Of a DNA stretch of 9,411 nt, positions 1 to 6,014 are shown piece by piece. Location: the NCBI GenBank assembly GCA_964403785.1, contig CAYOHM010000077.1:1-9411 (forward strand), written 5' to 3'. The notes under the pieces were generated by a model. It was given only the letters and a program-made list of their open reading frames with translations. It was not told the origin of the DNA and made no database searches. The DNA is from MGBC120314 sp964403785 (GTDB lineage: Bacteria > Bacillota > Clostridia > Lachnospirales > Lachnospiraceae). Position 1 is the stretch's first letter. Each line of letters opens with the position of its first letter. The position numbers were made by a program, and so were the translations under genes.

Positions 1-152
1 GCATTTTCTCCATCCATAGAAAAAACACCCTTTTGTTTTTCAACTATACCATATTTTTTAGAATGCTCTCTCATCGGCTCAAGCATATCATTTTCTGTTA
101 CGTGATCTTTTTCCATTTTTTCATAATCCAAATTAAATGTTAAAGTAACCAT
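1..152 (-). CDS. 5' end of a small unrecognised protein (cut by window edge)
   Basis: Fifty codons are open from an ATG at 152 to the window edge with no stop, so only the N-terminus is visible. The start is supported by AAAGGAG at 167-161, eight bases upstream. The peptide begins MVTLTFNLDYEKMEKD and continues with LEPMREHSKKYGI and GVFSMDGEN; it is charged, has no signal peptide and no membrane segment, and looks like a soluble cytoplasmic protein. I do not recognise the family. It lies just downstream of a short coding remnant (185-307), an arrangement seen with toxin-immunity pairs, but that reading is speculative. The gene is real on ribosome site and codon-use grounds; its function is unknown. 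Confidence 0.6.
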   Translation of the reverse strand, partial: MVTLTFNLDYEKMEKDHVTENDMLEPMREHSKKYGIVEKQKGVFSMDGEN

Positions 153-160
153 ACAATCGT

Positions 161-167
161 CTCCTTT
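161..167 (-). promoter_or_regulatory. Ribosome binding site of the partial gene
   Basis: AAAGGAG on the minus strand, eight bases before the ATG at 152. It is the main evidence that the reading frame leaving the window is a real gene. Confidence 0.7.
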
Positions 168-184
168 CACACCTACAGTATAAT

Positions 185-307
185 CTAGCCAATCAAAAAA
201 ATCCAGCTTTTTATACCGCCATTCCTAATAGTTCCATTTACAGGAAGATGCTTATTGGTAAGATTTAAAAATATGCCTTTATCAATATAGGAATAAAGAG
301 TTTTTAC
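185..307 (-). pseudogene. Possible frameshifted remnant of a protein C-terminus
   Basis: This stretch lies between the permease stop (333) and the partial gene (start 152). The minus strand carries a 40-residue frame ending at TAG (185-187) that reads like genuine protein: YSYIDKGIFLNLTNKHLP, then VNGTIRNGGIKSWIFLIG. It has no start codon or ribosome site, and an in-frame TGA lies just upstream at 314-316. The neighbouring frame immediately upstream reads EKRYSPDAA before a TAA, so a single-base shift near 307 would join the two into one continuous sequence. This is consistent with the decayed 3' end of a lost gene, for example one displaced by rearrangement. I do not recognise the family. 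It may be chance coding; the rest of 153-332 shows no promoter or terminator I can defend. Confidence 0.3.
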
Positions 308-332
308 GCAGCATCAGGACTATATCTTTTTT

Positions 333-1946
333 CTATAATTTTACATAAAAATTATCCGGTCCGAATTCTTTTACCATAATATGTGAAAACAACAGCAGTG
401 CCATAATTGCCACAACCTCAAGCAAAAGCGTTGCAATCCTGTTAAGCGGCAGCCATATGAGTAAAATTCCTATAACCGCAACCATTATATTGCAGATTGT
501 GAACATTGGCGACTTCACCTTCATCAGTTCATTATAGGGCTGGAACACATGATACATTGCCGTATGGTAAATCGATATAATGACAGAAAACAGCAGCATA
601 TTTATCACCGACGGTATTATCAAATATATCTGTAAGATGTGACCCGTAGCTGCCACAACCGCTGCCATTCCGACTGCCACCTCAACTGCCGTTCTGATAT
701 CCAAAATTATAAAATGCTTCAGCCTTACATAATAATTAGATAAAATTGCGGATTTTTTGGTATAGTAGGAATATCTCATCATATACTTGTCACAGTTGTA
801 AAACATAGCCTTGCACATTGTATGTGAGCTTGACACAACATACATAATTATGAACCATACCGTGTCCATTTCGATTATGCTGTTCCATATACTCTCACTG
901 ATATTCCCGCCTTTTATCAGGATATATGCAATCGCTGCCGCAAAGAATATAGCAATCCAAATCCATCTTTTTCTCTGCGATTTCACGAATAGCTTTCCGT
1001 TCCTCTCAAAGAAAATGTGATTCAGGTATGAAAATCCTTTCTTTTTCTCATGCTTTGAAACCAGAAGTGCTGCCGCACCGGTAAATTGCGGTTTAGCCTC
1101 AACCTCCTTAATTCGTGACCTTGCAAGGACAGCCTCAGCATACTCAGCATCGGAACGTTTTACACGTTTACGTGCAAGCTTCGGATAATGCCTGTATGTA
1201 CACAATACGATGAAGCAGATAAGACCAAGCACTCCGATTACGGCAAGCAGAACAGGATTGAAAACAAACGCATCCACGCTTACCATATGTCCGTGCATAT
1301 ATGGATTTACATATGCAAAATAAACACATACCAATATTACGATTACATCCGCACTTACAATCCTTTTGTAAAGGAATGGTATCTTAGAGTATACAATAAG
1401 GCTCCAGAGCTCTCCGATACATCTGAACGCCGTCATAAGCACCACGAGGACAAGGCTGTTTACAAGTCCTACGTCAAATATCAAAAGAACCGCGAAAAAT
1501 ATACCAAAATCCACTATCAGCTTAAAGCACAGCTCACCCACATAATGCTCCTTGGGATTAATTCTAAGGACATTAAGCATCATATAATCCTCATCCGAGC
1601 TCTTAAGGATTACCGTATTTATAAGCGAGCCGCAGACACAGTTCATCATAAAAAATACATTTATAAGTGTTTCCTCATATTCAAAGGTATTACCCATAAC
1701 AAACTGCTTGAGGATAATATAAGGAATCAGCAAAAATAATGCTGCATACACCAGTCTGCCTACAAACTGCATAAGGATACCGAATACAAACGCAAGCAGC
1801 GACAATGTCCTTTTAAATTTATTGTGCTGAAAAAAATCATACGGAATCCTTTGTTCAAAAAAAGGAAGCTGTCTTAGATAATAAACAAAGGCATTGAAGT
1901 TGTTTTCAAATGAGATGACCTGCTCCCACATGAGCTTCTTAAACAT
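333..1946 (-). CDS. ABC transporter permease, about 12 membrane segments
   Basis: A 537-residue integral membrane protein, the likely membrane partner of the ATPase encoded just upstream. A hydrophilic N-terminal stretch of ~47 residues is followed by hydrophobic segments at roughly 48-80, 93-115, 144-160, 163-185, 199-215 and 232-250. A basic cytoplasmic loop follows at about 251-327 (RKRVKRSDAEYAEA near its start), then segments near 328-345, 362-376, 414-434, 438-460, 482-500 and 503-522. The two-half layout resembles large single-chain ABC-2-like exporter permeases, but I cannot assign a substrate. The ATG at 1946 is chosen because AAAGGAGG at 1960-1953 sits six bases before it; the in-frame ATG at 1952 directly abuts the Shine-Dalgarno and is unlikely. 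The gene overlaps the ATPase stop by eight bases, so the two are translationally coupled. No terminator is visible after the TAG. Confidence 0.85.
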   Translation of the reverse strand: MFKKLMWEQVISFENNFNAFVYYLRQLPFFEQRIPYDFFQHNKFKRTLSLLAFVFGILMQFVGRLVYAALFLLIPYIILKQFVMGNTFEYEETLINVFFMMNCVCGSLINTVILKSSDEDYMMLNVLRINPKEHYVGELCFKLIVDFGIFFAVLLIFDVGLVNSLVLVVLMTAFRCIGELWSLIVYSKIPFLYKRIVSADVIVILVCVYFAYVNPYMHGHMVSVDAFVFNPVLLAVIGVLGLICFIVLCTYRHYPKLARKRVKRSDAEYAEAVLARSRIKEVEAKPQFTGAAALLVSKHEKKKGFSYLNHIFFERNGKLFVKSQRKRWIWIAIFFAAAIAYILIKGGNISESIWNSIIEMDTVWFIIMYVVSSSHTMCKAMFYNCDKYMMRYSYYTKKSAILSNYYVRLKHFIILDIRTAVEVAVGMAAVVAATGHILQIYLIIPSVINMLLFSVIISIYHTAMYHVFQPYNELMKVKSPMFTICNIMVAVIGILLIWLPLNRIATLLLEVVAIMALLLFSHIMVKEFGPDNFYVKL

Positions 1947-2646
1947 AGTCATCCTCCTTTAACATAGCCTCAACTGCCGCAAGGAATTCTTCATTCTTAA
2001 GCTGTTCGTGAGTTATCTCATTAAGCGTACCATTATTAAGCACCACTATGTCATCACAGACTGTTCGTATTGACTGTAACTGATTAGTGGCAATAATGAT
2101 AATATGCCTCTGGGTCAGCGTTTTTAAGATTTCACGAAGGTCATGCATAAACTCGTTGTCATAAAAAATAGTGGGCTCATCAAGAATAATCACCGACGGG
2201 TCAGCAAGCACTACGCAAAGAAGCTGAAGCCTGTACTTCACACTGTCGGAGCAGTCCGCAATAAGACGGTATCTGTCACCGATTTCAAGTCCCACAAAGC
2301 CAAAGCACTCATCAAGCGTCAGGTCATTGGCTATCTTCTCCTTATTAACATCCATAAAAAACTTAATAAGCTCATTGCCTGTCAGAAAATCAGGCAGTAC
2401 CGGCACAGAATATGTTACACCCACTTGATTATAATTGTATACATTATCTCCCGACTCATCCAAAAGCTGTATGGAACCGGAATCAGAATCATCCTCACCG
2501 GTAATACAGTTAATGAGTGTCGATTTGCCGCTGCCCCTGCTGCCCAGAATCCCGTACACCTTACCCTGCTCAAAAGTATATGAAGCATTATCCAGTATCT
2601 TATGATTTCCAAAGCTTTTATTTATGTCACCTAACACCAGTTTCAT
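1939..2646 (-). CDS. ABC transporter ATP-binding protein with degenerate motifs
   Basis: A 235-residue nucleotide-binding subunit expected to sit on the cytoplasmic face and pair with the permease that overlaps its stop. Walker A is GSRGSGKST (35-43) and Walker B is VIILDEP (152-158) with the catalytic Glu157, so ATP binding looks intact. Three other motifs are unusual: the Q-loop position is Ser80, the LSGG-type signature reads CSDS (132-135), and the switch histidine is Asn188 in ATNQL. A homodimer would carry all three changes at both sites. The ATG at 2646 is chosen because AAGGAG (2659-2654) lies seven bases upstream. A longer frame reaching 2739 would run into the palindromic element and is rejected. 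A promoter at 2877-2849 reads toward it across the element, giving a leader of about 195 bases. Substrate and direction are unknown; the ATPase-permease pairing suggests an exporter. Confidence 0.88.
   Translation of the reverse strand: MKLVLGDINKSFGNHKILDNASYTFEQGKVYGILGSRGSGKSTLINCITGEDDSDSGSIQLLDESGDNVYNYNQVGVTYSVPVLPDFLTGNELIKFFMDVNKEKIANDLTLDECFGFVGLEIGDRYRLIADCSDSVKYRLQLLCVVLADPSVIILDEPTIFYDNEFMHDLREILKTLTQRHIIIIATNQLQSIRTVCDDIVVLNNGTLNEITHEQLKNEEFLAAVEAMLKEDDYV
1953..1960 (-). promoter_or_regulatory. Ribosome binding site that fixes the permease start
   Basis: AAAGGAGG lies inside the end of the ATPase gene. Spacing is six bases to the ATG at 1946 but zero to the ATG at 1952, so the downstream ATG is preferred. 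Confidence 0.75.
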
Positions 2647-2668
2647 CAACGTGCTCCTTAAAACAATT

Positions 2669-2675
2669 TGACTGT
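2669..2675. repeat. Target-site duplication, element copy 1 (left)
   Basis: TGACTGT, repeated exactly at 2842-2848 on the other side of the palindromic element. Copy 2 is flanked by a different 7-bp repeat, which is what target duplication on insertion predicts. Confidence 0.75.
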
Positions 2676-2841
2676 GCTTGAGTTTTTGTATTTTTGATTT
2701 TAAGGTGCTATGAAGCGCAGCTTCATAAGCAATTTTCACGAGAATTGCGCAAAGTAAGCTAGCTTACTTATCGCAATTCTTGTGAAAATTACCATATCAC
2801 TTCGTGATAAGTACCTTAAAATAAAAAATACAAAAACTCAA
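2676..2841 (+). mobile_element. Palindromic MITE-like element, copy 1
   Basis: A 166-bp non-coding element. A 29-bp closing stem (2678-2706 with 2813-2841, one G/A mismatch) encloses three hairpins. Arm 1 is at 2707-2730 (TATGAAGC and GCTTCATA). Arm 2 is at 2731-2790, with a 19-pair stem capped by the perfect 18-bp palindrome AAGTAAGCTAGCTTACTT at 2752-2769. Arm 3 is around 2793-2811 (TATCAC TTC GTGATA). It matches copy 2 at 8183-8349 in the opposite orientation, with 13 differences by hand alignment. Perfect 7-bp direct repeats flank it. It encodes no protein, so movement would need a transposase supplied in trans. It sits between the ABC operon promoter and the ATPase ribosome site, so it would form most of that mRNA leader. 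The terminal G present in copy 2 is missing at the 2841 end. I know no named family matching it. Confidence 0.85.
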
Positions 2842-2848
2842 TGACTGT
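2842..2848. repeat. Target-site duplication, element copy 1 (right)
   Basis: TGACTGT, matching 2669-2675. It lies directly downstream of the predicted -10 box, where transcription should begin. Confidence 0.75.
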
Positions 2849-2877
2849 ATTATACGATATTTCAATTAATATTGCAA
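2849..2877 (-). promoter_or_regulatory. Sigma-A-type promoter of the ABC operon
   Basis: On the minus strand, TTGCAA (2877-2872) and a perfect TATAAT (2854-2849) are separated by 17 bases. The -35 box matches the TTGACA consensus at four of six positions. It begins four bases after the DMT gene stop and reads toward the ATPase gene. The expected start point, about 2842, falls in the target duplication of the palindromic element, so before insertion the leader would have been only about 30 bases. The -10 and spacing are good evidence; promoter activity is inferred. Confidence 0.6.
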
Positions 2878-2880
2878 ATT

Positions 2881-3321
2881 TTAAAGTTTCATATCACTTG
2901 AATTAAACAAAATTATTCCTCCCACCGCAATGGCGAGGCCCAGAAGTTTTGTCCACGAGAATTCGCTTTTTTCACTTCCGAATAATCCGAATAGTTCTAT
3001 CAGGTATGCCGCTGCTGTCTGGGTTATTACTATGGTTAGGATGGAGGGTGCTGTCCCCAGCATTTCTATACTTTTTATTACCGTATAGGTTATAAATGCA
3101 CCGATTACTCCTCCCAATAGTGCATATTTGCGTTCCACATACAAAAGTCCGGCAAAGCTTTCCCTTCCTGTGCAAAGCCACATTACCATACACGTGATGA
3201 AGGCTGTTATCTGAACAAATGCTCCGGACACCCATATGCTTGTGCTTTTTGTTACATCCGTATTAAAAACGCCCTGTATGCTCATTAATGCTCCGCTTAT
3301 CATTGCAATAAAAAATCCCAC
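2881..3321 (-). CDS. DMT-superfamily membrane protein, YdcZ (DUF606) type
   Basis: A 146-residue integral membrane protein with five hydrophobic segments at roughly 2-18, 31-50, 66-86, 91-112 and 123-139. The opening GFFIAMISGALMSIQGVFN and the ITYTVIKSIEMLGTAPSI stretch are characteristic of the short drug/metabolite transporter family known as YdcZ or DUF606. Members are about 140 residues and probably dimerise, so this is full length. The substrate is unknown for the family. The start is GTG at 3321, placed by a very strong GGAGGAGG (3337-3330) eight bases upstream; family members usually begin just before this GFF sequence. It lies 100 bp downstream of the binding-protein gene on the same strand, with a hairpin between them, and may be the last gene of the arg transcript or have its own promoter that I cannot see. 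Confidence 0.85.
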   Translation of the reverse strand: MGFFIAMISGALMSIQGVFNTDVTKSTSIWVSGAFVQITAFITCMVMWLCTGRESFAGLLYVERKYALLGGVIGAFITYTVIKSIEMLGTAPSILTIVITQTAAAYLIELFGLFGSEKSEFSWTKLLGLAIAVGGIILFNSSDMKL

Positions 3322-3329
3322 TTATTTTT

Positions 3330-3337
3330 CCTCCTCC
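3330..3337 (-). promoter_or_regulatory. Strong ribosome binding site for a GTG start
   Basis: GGAGGAGG, eight bases before GTG at 3321. It decides the start of the DMT-type gene, because no ATG is usable: the upstream in-frame ATG at 3338 is followed by TAA just before the GTG. Confidence 0.75.
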
Positions 3338-3338
3338 A

Positions 3339-3385
3339 TAACATATGCACAGCTAAGCCGTCTTGCGGCATCTATGCTTATGTTA
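3339..3385 (-). promoter_or_regulatory. Long imperfect hairpin before the DMT-type gene
   Basis: Read on the minus strand, TAACATA at one end pairs with TATGTTA at the other. After an A/A mismatch the pairing continues, with a second mismatch and a two-base bulge, into a GCCG-CAAGA-CGGC tip. By hand this gives 17 Watson-Crick pairs and one G-U in 47 bases. No T-run follows, so it is not a standard intrinsic terminator. Its base ends one base from the ribosome site, so it could affect translation or mRNA stability, or be a protein operator. I match it to no known riboswitch. Confidence 0.45.
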
Positions 3386-3421
3386 CATAGGATTTGCGTA
3401 AATAAGCAGGATTATTCATAT

Positions 3422-4816
3422 TTAATTTATCTGCTGCGATACATATTCCTGAAAATCAGCAAGAAGTGTATCTATATCCCCATCGTCATCCCACACCTTA
3501 TGAAGTAGAATTTCCAACTGGATATAATAATCGCCCAGTGTCATCATTTTAGGTCTTGGCGTGGAGTCATCATAATTTGCATAAATTCCGTCAAATATAT
3601 CGCTGTCATAGTCCCAGTTCTTATATGCCGGAAGGAAATCGGTAAGTTCATAAAACACCTGCGTGTAATCACAGGTCAGCGCCTTAACAAGCTTGCCTGC
3701 TGCCTCCTTATTAAGTGAATAAGGATTGATTACAAGGGTTTGGGTATACGAAAGCGAGGATGCCTTTATGGAATCCGAAATATCCGGCATTTCTGCCGCA
3801 CCGTACTCAAATATGACATTTTCCTGTGTCTGCACCTCATCCTGCGATTCTTCGGTTTCTTCGGTTTCTTCCGTCTCGCCATCCTCCTGAGTCTGTGCCT
3901 CCTGCGCAGCCTCAGCCTCCATGCGGGACTCCTCCACGGCCTCGTCAAGAGTTTTTAACATTCCGGTCTTTGCAAAGGTGAAAGCGATTTTTCCTTCGAT
4001 AAACATATTTATACAGTACTCGTAATCAGCTTCACTCCTGTCAATAGCAAAGAAATCGTGCAGGCTCTGGTAATACTCAAGTGCCTCTTTTACCTGTGAA
4101 TTATTGGTATCCACCACACTTCTGTCATCACCGTTGTCACCGCCCACGATAAAATCCTCACTAAGGAACGGATAGTTAAAGGTATAGTCCGAAACCGGCC
4201 AGATAAATGTTTTCTCAATCTTATCCGTTAAGGTATTCTCCTCATCATCCTGAAGGGTATTTGAAAATTCAAGGAGTGCATCAAAGGTGGACGGCACTTC
4301 ATCCACATAGGCTTTATTGTATACCAGAAATGCCGAGTCAAAATACAGCGGATATGCCACCTGCTTATCGCCGTACTTTACCGCCCTTATTGCCGAGTTT
4401 CCGAAATTATCGCTGTTATAAACCGTATCATCAGCATCATAGCTCTCGGCAAGCCCTGCCAGATATGCTTTTTCTATATCTACATTACTAAGCATATATA
4501 CATCAACAGCATTTGTCATATGAAAGCTCTGAGTATTTATATTTTCAAGGTATTCATTGGAGGCAACAAGAGCCAGATTAATGGTAACATTGGGATTTTC
4601 CTCCATAAACCTTTCTACCGCATAAGTAAAATAGTCCGTCATCTTCTGGTCAGTATACCAGAAATTAAGGGAAACCTCCGAAGGAGCCTCCTCCTGAGTT
4701 GTTTCCTCCGTCACAGTTTCATCATCAACCGTTACTTCTTCTTTGCCGCAGCCTGAAAGCATCCCAAGCAGAAGCGCCGCAGAAACAAATAATGCACATA
4801 TTTTTTTTAACTTCAT
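3422..4816 (-). CDS. Family-1 extracellular solute-binding lipoprotein
   Basis: A 464-residue lipoprotein, probably anchored to the outer face of the cell membrane. MKLKK, a hydrophobic run and the lipobox LSGC (lipid-carrying Cys23) form the signal. An acidic linker (25-47) is followed by a family-1 solute-binding fold: SLNFWYTDQK near 49-58, YPLYFDSAFLVYNKAYVDEVP (in two parts, 155-175), and a C-terminal helical lobe. Such proteins mostly deliver sugars or oligosaccharides to ABC importers, but no importer permease or ATPase of that type is in the window. An unusual acidic insert (about 290-335) contains ETEETEETEES. The ATG at 4816 is chosen because it gives the signal peptide and is preceded by TAAGGGAG (4829-4822). 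That site fills the 13-bp gap after argD, so the gene appears to be in the arginine operon. The longer upstream frame lies inside argD and is rejected. The ligand is unknown. Confidence 0.88.
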   Translation of the reverse strand: MKLKKICALFVSAALLLGMLSGCGKEEVTVDDETVTEETTQEEAPSEVSLNFWYTDQKMTDYFTYAVERFMEENPNVTINLALVASNEYLENINTQSFHMTNAVDVYMLSNVDIEKAYLAGLAESYDADDTVYNSDNFGNSAIRAVKYGDKQVAYPLYFDSAFLVYNKAYVDEVPSTFDALLEFSNTLQDDEENTLTDKIEKTFIWPVSDYTFNYPFLSEDFIVGGDNGDDRSVVDTNNSQVKEALEYYQSLHDFFAIDRSEADYEYCINMFIEGKIAFTFAKTGMLKTLDEAVEESRMEAEAAQEAQTQEDGETEETEETEESQDEVQTQENVIFEYGAAEMPDISDSIKASSLSYTQTLVINPYSLNKEAAGKLVKALTCDYTQVFYELTDFLPAYKNWDYDSDIFDGIYANYDDSTPRPKMMTLGDYYIQLEILLHKVWDDDGDIDTLLADFQEYVSQQIN

Positions 4817-4821
4817 AAAAA

Positions 4822-4829
4822 CTCCCTTA
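4822..4829 (-). promoter_or_regulatory. Ribosome binding site of the lipoprotein gene
   Basis: TAAGGGAG, five bases before the ATG at 4816. It starts right after the argD stop, showing that the binding protein follows argD with no room for a promoter or terminator between them. Confidence 0.75.
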
Positions 4830-6014
4830 TTAAGCCAAGGCTTTTTTAAGTTTTTCTGCCATCTCATCAACATTTGACCTGCTGATAACAAGCGGCGGTA
4901 CAAATCTGAGCACATTGCTGCCTGCCGACATAACGATAAGACCATTTTCAAGACACTTATTTACCACAGGTCCAACAGGAACTGTAAGCTCAAGACCCTG
5001 CATAAGACCCAAGCCCCTTCTTTCCTTAATGCAGTCATACTCAGCAGCAAACTTATCAAGCACCTCCTCAAGGTAAGCTGATACATTTCTGACATTTGCA
5101 AGGATATTTTCTTTCTCGTAAATATCCAGCACCTTATTTACCGCTGCACATGCCAAAGGATTGCCGCCATAGGTGGTTCCGTGGTCGCCCGGAACAAGGG
5201 CATCCTTTACCTTCTCGCCTGCGAGGAACGCGCCGACCGGAACGCCGCAGCCAAGTGCCTTAGCAGCCGTCAGGATATCCGGCTTGACACCATACTGCTC
5301 ATATGCGAACATTGTGCCTGTACGCCCCATTCCGCATTGAATCTCATCAAGTATAAGAAGGATATCCCTCTCGTCACAGATTTTTTTAATTTCACGGACA
5401 AATTCTGCCTTAGCCGGAAAAATTCCGCCCTCTCCCTGCACCGTTTCAAATATAATCGCACAGGTTTTGTCTGTAAGACAGGACTTAACACTCTCAATAT
5501 CGTTATATTCCGCAAACCTGATTCCCGGGATAAGCGGACCAAATGCCTCCTGATAGTGCTTATTTCCTGTTACTGACAGCGCACCCATACTTCTTCCGTG
5601 GAAGGAATGGTTCATGGCAATAATCTCATGGTCAGTGCTGCCGTCCTTAAGAAATGCCCATTTCTTAGCGAGCTTGATTGCGCCCTCAATGGCTTCGGTA
5701 CCACTGTTGGTAAAAAATACCCTGCTAAGACCTGTAAGCTTTACGATACGCTGCGCTGCTCTTGCCGCCGGCTCGTTATAGAAAAGATTGGAGGTATGTA
5801 TGAGTTTATCAATCTGAGCCTTAAGGCCGTCATTGTACTCTTTATTGTTGTAGCCCAGTGCAAATACTGCTATTCCGGCACCAAAATCAAGATACTGCTT
5901 TCCGTCCGTGTCATAAAGATAAACGCCGTCGCCCTTATCAAGCACTATTTTATAGCGGTTATATGTATGGATTAAATTGTCATCTGCCATACTCATAATT
6001 TCACTAGTTTTCAT
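4830..6014 (-). CDS. argD: Acetylornithine aminotransferase
   Basis: A 394-residue cytoplasmic PLP enzyme, class-III aminotransferase family. It converts N-acetylglutamate semialdehyde and glutamate to N-acetylornithine and 2-oxoglutarate. Visible motifs are the NSGTEAIEGA phosphate-binding region (103-112), HSFHGRSMGALS (136-147), Glu194 in VQGEGG, LDEIQCGMGRTG (222-233) with Asp223 for the pyridine nitrogen, the Schiff-base Lys252 in TAAKALGCG, and HGTTYGGNPLA (278-288). Length matches the family. The first motif reads GTEAIE where many relatives have GAEANE. The ATG at 6014 is chosen because AGAGAGG (6028-6022) lies seven bases upstream; the in-frame ATG at 6038 would place that site inside the gene. 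The start overlaps the end of argB by 11 bases, so translation is coupled. The order argC-J-B-D supports acetylornithine over the similar ornithine or GABA aminotransferases. Confidence 0.96.
   Translation of the reverse strand: MKTSEIMSMADDNLIHTYNRYKIVLDKGDGVYLYDTDGKQYLDFGAGIAVFALGYNNKEYNDGLKAQIDKLIHTSNLFYNEPAARAAQRIVKLTGLSRVFFTNSGTEAIEGAIKLAKKWAFLKDGSTDHEIIAMNHSFHGRSMGALSVTGNKHYQEAFGPLIPGIRFAEYNDIESVKSCLTDKTCAIIFETVQGEGGIFPAKAEFVREIKKICDERDILLILDEIQCGMGRTGTMFAYEQYGVKPDILTAAKALGCGVPVGAFLAGEKVKDALVPGDHGTTYGGNPLACAAVNKVLDIYEKENILANVRNVSAYLEEVLDKFAAEYDCIKERRGLGLMQGLELTVPVGPVVNKCLENGLIVMSAGSNVLRFVPPLVISRSNVDEMAEKLKKALA

Noticed and set aside
1188..1739. 183-codon plus-strand open frame opposite the permease gene
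   Set aside because: No ribosome site, a low-complexity Lys/Tyr/His-rich composition typical of antisense translation of a membrane protein, and the minus-strand frame is clearly the gene.
2647..2739. N-terminal extension of the ATPase frame by 31 residues
   Set aside because: It is translated out of the palindromic element, has no good ribosome site, and the family N-terminus and AAGGAG site both fit the ATG at 2646.
3322..3338. Mini-frame ATG-GAG-GAG-GAA-AAA-TAA over the DMT gene ribosome site
   Set aside because: It is simply the purine-rich Shine-Dalgarno preceded by an A-T-G; nothing supports its translation as a leader peptide.
3322..3421. Read-through minus-strand frame ending in IDAARRLSCAYVMEEEK
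   Set aside because: It looks somewhat protein-like, but no start or family is evident and the stretch is better explained as the hairpin and ribosome site.
4817..4951. N-terminal extension of the lipoprotein frame
   Set aside because: It lies within argD in another frame and would bury the signal peptide and lipobox.
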